A DNA stretch of 51,995 nt from Flammeovirgaceae bacterium UBA1842 (lineage in GTDB: Bacteria; Bacteroidota; Bacteroidia; Cytophagales; Cyclobacteriaceae): positions 1 to 51,995 of the forward strand of contig DDIU01000023.1 in NCBI GenBank assembly GCA_002338655.1. Reading direction: 5' to 3'. The position numbers and the translations under genes were made by a program. This document shows positions 26,139-34,448 of the stretch, piece by piece. Below the pieces are notes generated by a model. It was not told the origin of the DNA. It did not search any database and saw only the letters and a program-made list of their open reading frames with translations. How positions within the stretch are numbered: the first letter of the stretch is position 1; every line of letters starts with the position of its first letter.

Positions 26139-28520
26139 TTACTCCAATATTGGAGTAAATGTTAAAATGTCCGTAGTATTGGCTTTAATCTCCTCTTCAT
26201 TCATAAGCATTTTACGCCACTCCCCTTTTACATACATCTCAGCCTGATCTTTATAATGCGAACTCATCGGATTTCCACTTTGACCTGTTGGCAATATGCT
26301 GTATGAATTTTCCACATCAGCAAAATTGATTATCCTTCTAGTTGATGGCCCTGAGGTAATGTTATATTCTCCAGACCCAGTACGGAGGAAGGCTAACTTG
26401 TTTAAAACGGCATCACTAGATTCCATTTCAAAAGTACCAACATTGAAAAATGGCCTTAATAACTCCACTTTACCCATGGCATGCTTGTATTCCAGAGTGT
26501 GTACTTTGCCCCACTTCCAATTTTCAATATCCCCAAGCTGAGTAGTCAATTCCTTCATGGTAATTTGAAAAGCTTTGTTAAAAACATCCGTTCTGCTTTC
26601 AATCACCTCGGTTTCAGGATCATCCCACCATTTGGAGCTGTCATTATGCATGAGCCGGTCAAAGGAACGTTTCGTTAAATGTGTATTTACAAATCCGATG
26701 AAAATACCCGAATCCAATTTGTTTTCCATGGCCAGTCGCATGGAGTGAAATAGTATTTTCTGATAGATCACTGGTGCGGTTTGATTCACCCCATGATTAC
26801 CATCCCAATGCTCAAGTATGTCCTTAGCTTTTTTGGCCAATTCATCTTCTGGGCTAATCAATGCTGCATAATCATGAGCGATTTTCATGGCTATATCTGA
26901 GTGATTATCCAGCAACATCTTTTTGTAATCTTCTATTGAAAGCTTGTCTTTGGCTTCCAATAAATGAACCAATCTAACTGCCCTATCTTCGGGAGCGTAA
27001 TATCCGGGGTATAACCCACCTTTTATGCTATCAGGTTGGTTATTAGTGCTATAGACATAATTCCAGCTTGGGTTTTCTGCCTGTGGGTTTTCACTAAATG
27101 GAAGCCATTCCTGAGGCCCATCTTTACTATCAGTACCATCCAGGATCAGATTCCGGTTCACGTGATCGGCTGTCAGGTGCAATTTGGCACTAGCCCACCA
27201 AGCGATGTTTCCATCCTTGTCGCCATACATTACGTTGAGGCCAGGAGCATGAATTTTAGCGGCTCCATCACGGACTTCATCCATATTTTTAGCGTGGTTC
27301 AATTCAAAAAGGGCTGCCATAGATTGGCTTTCAAGTTGGGTATAAGTCCACCACATGGCTGTGGCAGCAGATTTATCCAAGCTGCCCACAACCTCATTCA
27401 TGACAGGGCCATGTAACGATTCCCTTACTGTAATTTCAGTGGGGTCGGCATCTTTGACATTGATGGTTTCTTTGATGAGGTTATAGTTTCTCCATGCCCC
27501 ATCGTACCAGTATTGATTTTCATTTTCAGGGTTTACTTTCTCCTGATAAAAATCAATATCATCATTTTCAAACATCGTAAGTCCAATGGCATAATTACGG
27601 TTGTGCAATAGCAATGCATAAGGCACTAAGGCAGCATGATAACCGTAGCGTTCCCAAGTTGGCGTTTTTATGTGGGCTTCATACCATACATTAGGCTGAC
27701 TAAATGCCATGTGAGGGTCATTGGCGAATATCACACCGCCAGTGGCAGATTTAGCTGGACCTACCACCCAGCTATTGCTACCTAGCCAAGTTGGGGCTGG
27801 TAGTTTGTTCATGATGGTGTTGATTTTGGCACTCAAACTATCCAATATGGCTGTTCGAGGCGCATTCTGGATCATCTCTGTTTTGCCTGTTGGTGTCACA
27901 TCAAGGTCATTCATATAGTCAGCACCAAGCGTTTGAAATATTTTGGTAACAATAGGATCACTTTTCTGCGCTTCCGCAAAACTGAAGGCCACGTAGCCAA
28001 TTACATTGAATACATCCTGAACGGTATAGTGTTCCTTGTCCAGTCCCAATAGTATAAATTCTATGGGAGCGGGTCCATTGTCCATAAACTGATTGATGCC
28101 ATCTACATAAGCCAGAACATTTTTCTGAATTTCTTCATCGGCTGTTTTAAATTCTTCTGCCTCTTTGGCGGCATATCTATTGATTCCCAATGTCTTGAAA
28201 AGTTTATCGGTTTCAACCAGATCAGAGCCGAATATTTCTGATAGTCTGCCAGGTGTGATCCTTCGCATCAGTTCCATCTGCCAAAGCCGATCTTGGGCAT
28301 GAACATAACCTAATGCACGATAAGCATCTTCATTATTACCAGCTTGAATATGGGGAACACCATAAGTATCGTAGTTTACCTGTACTTTACTGGTCAGTCC
28401 GTTAAGGGCTATGTTTCCTGAATATTGTGGTTTCAGTGTTTGCAGATAAAGATATCCACCAAGAGCGACTATAATTAAAAGCGCAACAACTACAATTAGG
28501 ACTTTTTTCAAGGTTTTCAT
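26139..28520 (-). CDS. Penicillin acylase family N-terminal nucleophile hydrolase
   Basis: A 793-aa exported or membrane-anchored Ntn amidohydrolase, starting at the ATG at 28520 (a TTG two codons earlier is less likely). The N-terminal hydrophobic segment is at about 8-28. The self-processing site is GSNSWVV, giving Ser248 as the new N-terminus and nucleophile of the beta chain. FANDPHM follows, as in acyl-homoserine-lactone and penicillin acylases. The natural substrate may be an N-acyl signal or a peptide-like compound. It is one gene transcribed leftward, with 32 bp separating it from the RfbD-like gene. Confidence 0.92.
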   Translation of the reverse strand: MKTLKKVLIVVVALLIIVALGGYLYLQTLKPQYSGNIALNGLTSKVQVNYDTYGVPHIQAGNNEDAYRALGYVHAQDRLWQMELMRRITPGRLSEIFGSDLVETDKLFKTLGINRYAAKEAEEFKTADEEIQKNVLAYVDGINQFMDNGPAPIEFILLGLDKEHYTVQDVFNVIGYVAFSFAEAQKSDPIVTKIFQTLGADYMNDLDVTPTGKTEMIQNAPRTAILDSLSAKINTIMNKLPAPTWLGSNSWVVGPAKSATGGVIFANDPHMAFSQPNVWYEAHIKTPTWERYGYHAALVPYALLLHNRNYAIGLTMFENDDIDFYQEKVNPENENQYWYDGAWRNYNLIKETINVKDADPTEITVRESLHGPVMNEVVGSLDKSAATAMWWTYTQLESQSMAALFELNHAKNMDEVRDGAAKIHAPGLNVMYGDKDGNIAWWASAKLHLTADHVNRNLILDGTDSKDGPQEWLPFSENPQAENPSWNYVYSTNNQPDSIKGGLYPGYYAPEDRAVRLVHLLEAKDKLSIEDYKKMLLDNHSDIAMKIAHDYAALISPEDELAKKAKDILEHWDGNHGVNQTAPVIYQKILFHSMRLAMENKLDSGIFIGFVNTHLTKRSFDRLMHNDSSKWWDDPETEVIESRTDVFNKAFQITMKELTTQLGDIENWKWGKVHTLEYKHAMGKVELLRPFFNVGTFEMESSDAVLNKLAFLRTGSGEYNITSGPSTRRIINFADVENSYSILPTGQSGNPMSSHYKDQAEMYVKGEWRKMLMNEEEIKANTTDILTFTPILE

Positions 28521-28551
28521 AGGCAAGAAGATAATTGCCTAAAATAATCAT

Positions 28552-29439
28552 TTAAAGTTGATCCTTCAAAACTTGAAGGCCTTCTGCAAAACCATGTGGG
28601 TCATAACCTAATTCCGATTTAGCCTTGTCAATAATAAAACCGGTTTTAGGCGGTCTTTTTGCTGTTTGTGTAAATTTAGTACCGTCAGTTTCTTCAATAA
28701 GGTCACTATTCAGCTTGAAGAATTCAGCGGTTTGCATGGCCATCTGATAGGGGGTAAGCATGTCTTCCCCGCTGATGTTAAAAATGCCGAGGGCTTTGTT
28801 TTTAGCAATAAGATAACAGCCCATGGCGAGGTCTTCTGCCAATGTAGGCGTTCGCCACTGGTCATTGACTACCTTTATTTGCTGTCCACTTTCTAGGCTC
28901 TTTTTTACCCAAAGCACAATATTGGAACGGCTCATATCCATCGCTACGCCATAAACCAGTACGGTCCGGGCAATGCTCCATTTAATGTTGCTTTTCAATA
29001 GTAGTTCCTCAGCGACTAATTTACTTTCACCATAATAACTAATGGGATTAGGCTTGTCTTCCTCCGTCAAAGGACCGTGCGATCCATCAAAAATAAAATC
29101 AGTTGATAAATGAATTAAATGACAGTTAACAGACGCACAAGCAGCAATTAAATGGGCAACGGCAGTGACATTCAAAGCATAACAAGCTTCACGCTCTGTT
29201 TCACACTGATCAACATTTGTCATGGCTGCGGTGTTGATTACTACATCAGGAGTATGCCTTTCTATACAGGTTTGTACATCATTGGCATCGGTAATGTCCA
29301 TCGGGTCATACACATAGCCATTAAGTCCTAGCCTGTCAGCCCCTCTTGAGGTGGCTATAACATCAATGCCCTCTGAGACCAACAGTTTAACCAGTTTTTG
29401 GCCTAGTAGGCCATTACTTCCTGTGATTAAAATTTTCAT
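28552..29439 (-). CDS. dTDP-4-dehydrorhamnose reductase-like SDR (RfbD family)
   Basis: A 295-aa NAD(P)-binding Rossmann protein. The nucleotide loop is GSNGLLGQKL (7-16), the active-site triad is STDFIFDG and YYGESK (Tyr-x3-Lys), and the substrate domain has GIFNISGED. RfbD makes dTDP-L-rhamnose. No other rml genes are near, so this may act on another sugar nucleotide or be a generic reductase. It shares ATGA with the cyclophilin gene. Confidence 0.85.
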   Translation of the reverse strand: MKILITGSNGLLGQKLVKLLVSEGIDVIATSRGADRLGLNGYVYDPMDITDANDVQTCIERHTPDVVINTAAMTNVDQCETEREACYALNVTAVAHLIAACASVNCHLIHLSTDFIFDGSHGPLTEEDKPNPISYYGESKLVAEELLLKSNIKWSIARTVLVYGVAMDMSRSNIVLWVKKSLESGQQIKVVNDQWRTPTLAEDLAMGCYLIAKNKALGIFNISGEDMLTPYQMAMQTAEFFKLNSDLIEETDGTKFTQTAKRPPKTGFIIDKAKSELGYDPHGFAEGLQVLKDQL

Positions 29440-30293
29440 TTTTCTTCCGCAGGATATTCATACCCATACATTTTGGTGATTTTTTTCTTGGGAAGTTCTT
29501 CCACTGTCACGGTCATAATTATGTCCTCCAAAGGCCGATTGGCACGGTCTACTTTTTGCTCCGCAATTTTGTCGACCACCTCTAATCCATCAATGACTTT
29601 TCCGAATACGGTATATTCGTCATCAAGATGAGGAGCTCCACCTATTGTGGTATATGCCGCTAGGCGCTCGGGACTAACTTCTTTGGTTACATTTACATTC
29701 ATTTCAGAAGCTATATAGTCCTTTAGTTCAATTAACTTTTTGCCATAAGCCTCTGGTCCTTCTGTCTGATAAATGTTAATGAACATTTGCTTCAAAGAAT
29801 CATATTTTGGTTGCTGCATCATCTGTTGTGCTGCTTTTCCAAGCGCATCCATATCAGTGGTTAATTCTTCTTTAGTAAGTACCTTACCTTGTACAACATA
29901 AAACTGACTGCCACTTGATTCTTTCTTGGGGTTGAACTGATCGGGTTGCCTAGCAGCAGAAAGCGCCCCTTTTACATGGAAGTACTTTTCATTGAACTCA
30001 GCTGGAATGGTATAACCTGGGTCGCCAGTACCTAAACGTGCCCCTTTAGCAGCTCCTTTTGAATTGGGATCACCTCCTTGGATCATAAAATCTTTCATCA
30101 CTCGATGGAATAATGTGCTATCATAAAACCCTTCTTCAGCCAATTTGATAAAATTCTCTTTGTGTTTTGGCGTTTCATCATATAAGATAGCATGCATATC
30201 GCCATATTTGGTTTTGATAGTCACCAAGTAATCTTTTTGGCCAGCACATGAAGCCAATAAGGCTACTGATAATATTAAGAGGATGTTTTTCAT
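29436..30293 (-). CDS. Lipoprotein cyclophilin-type peptidyl-prolyl isomerase
   Basis: A 285-aa protein with a lipobox (LLASCAGQ, Cys16) and a cyclophilin domain. Visible signatures are FHRVMKDFMIQGGDPNSKG, GALSAARQPD, SSGSQFYVV and the late TVFGKVIDGLEVVDKIA. An insertion of about 75 residues (roughly 145-215) separates SQFYVV from the final strand, as in many Bacteroidota members. It folds proteins in the periplasm. It overlaps the DUF559 remnant upstream by ATGA. Confidence 0.9.
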   Translation of the reverse strand: MKNILLILSVALLASCAGQKDYLVTIKTKYGDMHAILYDETPKHKENFIKLAEEGFYDSTLFHRVMKDFMIQGGDPNSKGAAKGARLGTGDPGYTIPAEFNEKYFHVKGALSAARQPDQFNPKKESSGSQFYVVQGKVLTKEELTTDMDALGKAAQQMMQQPKYDSLKQMFINIYQTEGPEAYGKKLIELKDYIASEMNVNVTKEVSPERLAAYTTIGGAPHLDDEYTVFGKVIDGLEVVDKIAEQKVDRANRPLEDIIMTVTVEELPKKKITKMYGYEYPAEEK

Positions 30294-30657
30294 GTTTTGA
30301 TTAATTGTTGTTTGATTTTCTCTATTACAGCTATCATTGAGCCGTTTATTTCTTTATTGGTAAATCGCATAACCGTGAGCCCTTTGCTTCTAAGAATTTC
30401 ATACCTGTGGGCATCCTCCTGTTGCTTAAACTTATGAATTTCCCCATCTATTTCAATTACAAGAGCCGCTTCATGTGAATAAAAATCAACAATAAAGAAG
30501 CTTCTTTTTCCATGCTGATGATATTCAATTGGGTGTTGTCTTAAAAATTTTACCCCCAATAACTTTCTGTTTCTTAAATTTCTCCAGACTAATCTTCTTC
30601 CTTAGTCCGATTTTTACGCAAGTCGCGAGCCAGGGTTTTTACTTCCTCCCAGCTCAT
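30290..30657 (-). pseudogene. DUF559 endonuclease-like gene with a single-base frameshift
   Basis: The ATG at 30657 opens MSWEEVKTLARDLRKNRTKEED and then hits TAG. Shifting frame near 30592 gives LVWRNLRNRKLLGVKFLRQHPIEY, then DFYSHEAALVIEIDG-x-IH and MRFTNKEI, a complete DUF559/Vsr-fold protein. One missing base restores the usual LW-LRNRKL-G-KFRRQHP pattern. The catalytic-looking core (Asp, Glu-x-Asp, His) is on the longer downstream part, which could only start from a non-ATG codon. This is either a real frameshift or a sequencing error. Family function is poorly known. Confidence 0.7.
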
Positions 30658-30689
30658 AATTCATAGTTTTTATCTATCAACTCACCCCG

Positions 30690-30740
30690 TTCAAACAAGT
30701 TTGAACCCCCCTCAATTCCGATAACTATCGGGAAGAGAGG
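30690..30740. repeat. Two adjacent hairpins downstream of hemC
   Basis: TTCAAAC-AA-GTTTGAA occupies 30690-30705. A second hairpin, with CCGATA (30718-30723) against TATCGG (30726-30731) and an outer CCTC/GAGG pair, covers 30710-30740. The location, between hemC and the DUF559 remnant, fits a dispersed palindromic repeat more than a standard terminator, since no T-run follows on the minus strand. Confidence 0.55.
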
Positions 30741-30761
30741 GACTAGAGGAGAGTTAAAATA

Positions 30762-31694
30762 TCAACCCTCCAATTCCACTCTTATCTCCTTCAATATTCT
30801 ATCTCCTCCAGCGGCAAGTACTTCTTCAGCTAGTTTTGTTCCAATAGTCTCTGCGTCACTTATTTGTCCAGTAATCTCTTTTCTTATGATTTCCTTACCA
30901 TCCAAACTAACAACGCCCCCTTTAATGGTAATCTCATTATTATTTAAGGTAGCCAGCCCAAATACGGGGATGCTACATCCTCCTTGGAGTTTCCGTAAAA
31001 ATGCACGCTCACAAATTAACCTGGATTCAGATGGTGCGTGGGTTACTGCATTTTTTACAGCGGACTTAATGGCCGGATCTAACGAGGTACAGCACTCTAC
31101 AGTAATACTACCTTGACCCACAGCAGGAGTAAATTCATCTATGGATAACTTTTGCACCATTAAACTACTGTAACCCATTCGATACATTCCGGCATAGGCC
31201 AATAGTAGGGCATCGCAAGTGCCCTCTTCCATCCGCGCAATTCTGGTTTGTAAGTTGCCCCTTACCGGTACGGTTTTCACATGGGGGTAAAGATGCCGTA
31301 ACATGGAAACCCTTCTTGTGGAGGAGGTGCCAATCACAATATTAGGTTGATTTAGATTAGCCTCTTTATTTTTACTTAACAAGACATCATTCACAAGTTC
31401 CCGCTCAGTAAAGGCAATTAACTCAAAGCCATCGGGCAGCTCTGATTGCATATCCTTGGCACTATGCACTGCGATATCTATAATTCCAGCGGCAAGCTGC
31501 TCTTCAATTTCCTCGGTAAAAACCCCTTTACTGCCGATTTTAGCTATCGAAACATCTAGTATTTTATCCCCTTTGGTTTCAAATGGAATAATTTCAGACT
31601 CGATATTTTTGGCCTTTAATAATGTTTGTACATGATAAGCCTGCCATAAAGCCAACTTACTACCTCTGGTTCCAATCTTTATTTTATTCATCAT
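30762..31694 (-). CDS. hemC: Hydroxymethylbilane synthase (porphobilinogen deaminase)
   Basis: A 310-aa enzyme of tetrapyrrole synthesis that joins four porphobilinogen units into hydroxymethylbilane. Signatures are IGTRGSKLALWQ at the start, AVHSAKDMQ, the Arg pair in TSSTRR, and the cofactor-binding Cys240 in LQGGCSIP. Length is normal. It overlaps the delta' gene by 4 bp upstream (ATGATGA), so it is probably made from the same transcript. HemJ at 14.8 kb is the other heme gene in the window. Confidence 0.97.
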   Translation of the reverse strand: MMNKIKIGTRGSKLALWQAYHVQTLLKAKNIESEIIPFETKGDKILDVSIAKIGSKGVFTEEIEEQLAAGIIDIAVHSAKDMQSELPDGFELIAFTERELVNDVLLSKNKEANLNQPNIVIGTSSTRRVSMLRHLYPHVKTVPVRGNLQTRIARMEEGTCDALLLAYAGMYRMGYSSLMVQKLSIDEFTPAVGQGSITVECCTSLDPAIKSAVKNAVTHAPSESRLICERAFLRKLQGGCSIPVFGLATLNNNEITIKGGVVSLDGKEIIRKEITGQISDAETIGTKLAEEVLAAGGDRILKEIRVELEG

Positions 31695-32809
31695 CTTATT
31701 TCTGCTGCTAAGTGTAACGAAAGATCAAGGAAAATCATTTTTGGACTCCCATTTCTTTCCAAATGAAAATAGGCTTCATCTATAAGTGTGGTCATGCTTG
31801 ACACTTTATCTTCATTTATCGACCCACTAAATTTTTGAATGAACCCTAGGATATTACCATTTACACGATTGATTTCTGGTGCATTTTGATAAACCAAGGT
31901 TTCCCGAAATATGTTCAACGCATACTTGAGTAGGCTTCTCTGCGATAGTTTATTGCTGCTATGGAATGTGTCCGCCATATTTACCAATTCTGTAAAATTA
32001 CGGCTATGGCAATTTCTCATCCAATTGACAAAAAAATCATGACTATCATCTTCTACGTTTGTCGCAATACGTAGGGCAGTATTCAAATCCCCGTCTGCTA
32101 AATTTGCAATTTGTGCTGCCTGTTGTTCGGTCATTCCATTTTTCTCTATTAGAATAGACTGAATATCTTCATCAGCGAATAACGGGATATTTACCCGCTG
32201 CGTTCTTGAAGTAATCGTTGTCAATAATCGTTGAGAATTACTTGATACAAGTATAAACAATGTCTTTTCAGGGGGCTCCTCCAAAATTTTAAGAATACCA
32301 TTGGCCGCATTGGGGTGCATGTATTCAGGCAGCCATATAATCATAGCCTTGTATCCTCCTTCAAAAGATTTTAACGAGAGGCCTTTAATAATTTCACGGC
32401 TTTCCTGTTTGGAGATATTCGCTTGCTTATTTTCCCCACCATAGTACTCTGACCAAATATCAAGGTCACCGAAAGGGTTGTCTGTCAAAAATTGGCGCCA
32501 TTCTTTCATAAATCGCTGACTAAGCGCCTCATCGCTTTTTACGTCTTTGGTGGCACTGACTGGAAAAACAAAATGGAGGTCAGGGTGGATAAATTTTTGG
32601 TTTTTGGAGCAGGACGCGCAGACACCACAAGCGTCATTTTCTTGTCTGTTTTCACAATTAAGATAATTGACATAGGCCAAGGCCATGGGTAAAGCAGGGC
32701 TGCCGGGTTTTCCAACAAACAACTGCGCATGAGCTATTTGATCATTTTTAATGGAATTGACCAATTGCTTCTTTACAACTTCAAGCCCTTTTATATCTTC
32801 AAATCTCAT
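31691..32809 (-). CDS. holB: DNA polymerase III delta' subunit (clamp loader)
   Basis: A 372-aa AAA+ protein of the replicative clamp loader. The zinc module has four cysteines (52, 61, 64, 67). The P-loop position reads GKPGSPALPMA, so the Walker A lysine pattern is lost, as expected for the non-ATPase delta'. The sensor region has ILKILEEPPEKTLFILV and SNSQRLLTTITSRTQ (an SRC-like motif with Thr-Gln in place of Cys). It lies between the GlmU-like gene and hemC on the minus strand. Confidence 0.9.
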   Translation of the reverse strand: MRFEDIKGLEVVKKQLVNSIKNDQIAHAQLFVGKPGSPALPMALAYVNYLNCENRQENDACGVCASCSKNQKFIHPDLHFVFPVSATKDVKSDEALSQRFMKEWRQFLTDNPFGDLDIWSEYYGGENKQANISKQESREIIKGLSLKSFEGGYKAMIIWLPEYMHPNAANGILKILEEPPEKTLFILVSSNSQRLLTTITSRTQRVNIPLFADEDIQSILIEKNGMTEQQAAQIANLADGDLNTALRIATNVEDDSHDFFVNWMRNCHSRNFTELVNMADTFHSSNKLSQRSLLKYALNIFRETLVYQNAPEINRVNGNILGFIQKFSGSINEDKVSSMTTLIDEAYFHLERNGSPKMIFLDLSLHLAAEIR

Positions 32810-32815
32810 GGGTAT

Positions 32816-33991
32816 CTAAATTCTGTAAGAAGAGGTAAGCTCAAATACGTGATGCATAATAGCAGCTTCATCTTCATTATATTCCATATTTCTTCTAGCC
32901 ATCACCCTGCTGGCCACTTCATCGGCCTTTTTTATTATAAAGGTGGTGAGTCCACCTGCACCACCCCATGAAAAGGAGGGTATAAATGTTCTGGGAAAGC
33001 CAGCACCAAACACATTGGCAGAAACCCCCACAACTGTGCCTGTATTAAACATGGTATTGATACCACTTTTAGAATGATCGCCCATGATCAAACCACAAAA
33101 CTGTTCCCCGGTATCTTTGAAACCACCCTTGGCGTAATTCCAGATTTTAACATTGTCATAATTGTTTTTGAGGTTAGAGGTATTGGTATCAGCCCCTAAG
33201 TTACACCATTCGCCTATTACCGAATTGCCTAAAAACCCATCATGCCCTTTGTTACTGTAGCCAAAAATTACCGAATTGCTTATTTCACCTCCTACCTTCG
33301 AAAACGGGCCAACGGTGGAATCCCCTTTTATTTTTGCTCCCATATTTACATGGGCTCCTTCGCATAAGGCAAATGACCCCTTAATAATCGCCCCTTCATG
33401 TACCTGGGCATTTTTGCCAATGTACACCGGGCCATTTTCTGCATTTATAATTGCTGCTTTAATAGAGGCCCCCTCTTCGATAAAGATATTTTCCTTGCCA
33501 TACACTACAGTGTGTAAGTCGGTAATACTGGCAGAGGTTCTGCCTTTGGTCACTAATTTAAAGTCAGCTTTGATCTGGGCAGCATTAAGTTTGAATATTT
33601 TCCAAACCTGATCAATTAGGCTGACTTCATTTGGATACTCGATTTTTTTTAAACCTTCAGTGCTGTTCAGGTTAAGCTCTTTATGATGGGCAACCAACAG
33701 TTGATCATTGCGGAATAAAGCCTCACCTAACGACAATTTGCTAATGGCTGCCAGTAGCTTTTCATCAGGACAAAGGGCACCATTGATATAGAAGCTGGCG
33801 TCAGCTGGTAAGAGGGGGTATTTCTTAGATAAATAATCTTCAGTGAGAAAGGAGGTTTGTTCCCCTAAATGTTTAGCCCATTTCTCGGCAATAGTTAGGA
33901 TACCTATTCTAATAGACGCAACAGGGCGTGTATAGGTAAGTGGCAATAGTGACCTTCTTACTGTGGGGTCATCAAACAATATAATGTTCAT
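32816..33991 (-). CDS. GlmU-like sugar nucleotidyltransferase with left-handed beta-helix
   Basis: A 391-aa protein starting at the ATG at 33991 (a GTG two codons upstream is also open). The N-terminal part is a divergent nucleotidyltransferase (ILFDDPTVRRSLLPLTYTRPVASIRIG). The C-terminal part has hexapeptide repeats (about 165-330, with VYIGKNAQVHEGAIIKG and HVNMGAKIKGDSTVGPFSKVGG). The pattern is that of the Bacteroidota 'putative sugar nucleotidyltransferase' group beside GlmU; the usual GlmU GxGT loop is absent. Its exact substrate is unknown. Confidence 0.85.
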   Translation of the reverse strand: MNIILFDDPTVRRSLLPLTYTRPVASIRIGILTIAEKWAKHLGEQTSFLTEDYLSKKYPLLPADASFYINGALCPDEKLLAAISKLSLGEALFRNDQLLVAHHKELNLNSTEGLKKIEYPNEVSLIDQVWKIFKLNAAQIKADFKLVTKGRTSASITDLHTVVYGKENIFIEEGASIKAAIINAENGPVYIGKNAQVHEGAIIKGSFALCEGAHVNMGAKIKGDSTVGPFSKVGGEISNSVIFGYSNKGHDGFLGNSVIGEWCNLGADTNTSNLKNNYDNVKIWNYAKGGFKDTGEQFCGLIMGDHSKSGINTMFNTGTVVGVSANVFGAGFPRTFIPSFSWGGAGGLTTFIIKKADEVASRVMARRNMEYNEDEAAIMHHVFELTSSYRI

Positions 33992-34009
33992 GGCCACAAA
34001 AATAAAAAA

Positions 34010-34037
34010 GTCTTCAAGATATGCTCATCTTGAAGAC
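34010..34037 (-). terminator. Intrinsic terminator downstream of rpmE2
   Basis: GTCTTCAAGAT (34010-34020) and its exact complement (34027-34037) form an 11-bp stem with a 6-nt loop. On the minus strand the hairpin is followed by TTTTTTATTTTT. It ends the L31 transcript and separates it from the GlmU-like gene. Confidence 0.85.
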
Positions 34038-34063
34038 TTTTATAATCAGAATAAAACTGATTC

Positions 34064-34306
34064 TTATTTTTTATATTTCTTATTGAATTTCTCAACCCTA
34101 CCTGCAGTATCTACAAATAGCTTCTTACCAGTGTAGAAAGGGTGTGATGCTGAGCTCACTTCAACTTTAACCAAAGGATATTCGTTACCATCTTCCCACT
34201 TCATGGTTTCATTTGTAACCATTGTTGATCTAGTGATAAATTTAAAATCACTTGAAGTATCATGGAAAATCACTTCTCTGTATTCTGGATGTATGTCTTT
34301 TTTCAT
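34064..34306 (-). CDS. rpmE2: 50S ribosomal protein L31 type B
   Basis: An 80-aa ribosomal protein, opening MKKDIHPEYREVIFHD and including SASHPFYTGKKLFVDTAGRVEKF. It lacks the zinc-binding cysteines of type A L31, so it is the zinc-free form. It is alone, with its own -7 box at 34399-34406 and a terminator 26 bp past its stop. Confidence 0.97.
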   Translation of the reverse strand: MKKDIHPEYREVIFHDTSSDFKFITRSTMVTNETMKWEDGNEYPLVKVEVSSASHPFYTGKKLFVDTAGRVEKFNKKYKK

Positions 34307-34398
34307 TTTGGTAACCTTTTCTATATCGTTCTTCTCAAAAGAGGCACAAAATTAACTAATTACACTATATGTGCAAAACATTTCTAAACTTTATTCCT

Positions 34399-34406
34399 CA
34401 AAGATA
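34399..34406 (-). promoter_or_regulatory. Putative -7 box (TAnnTTTG) for rpmE2
   Basis: The minus strand reads TATCTTTG, an exact match to the Bacteroidota -7 consensus, 92 bp before the rpmE2 start. The long leader leaves space for control. No clear -33 TTTG is seen at the best spacing. Confidence 0.4.
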
Positions 34407-34448
34407 AACACAAAATTTATGTATTTTGCAGCCTACTTTAATTAAGGC

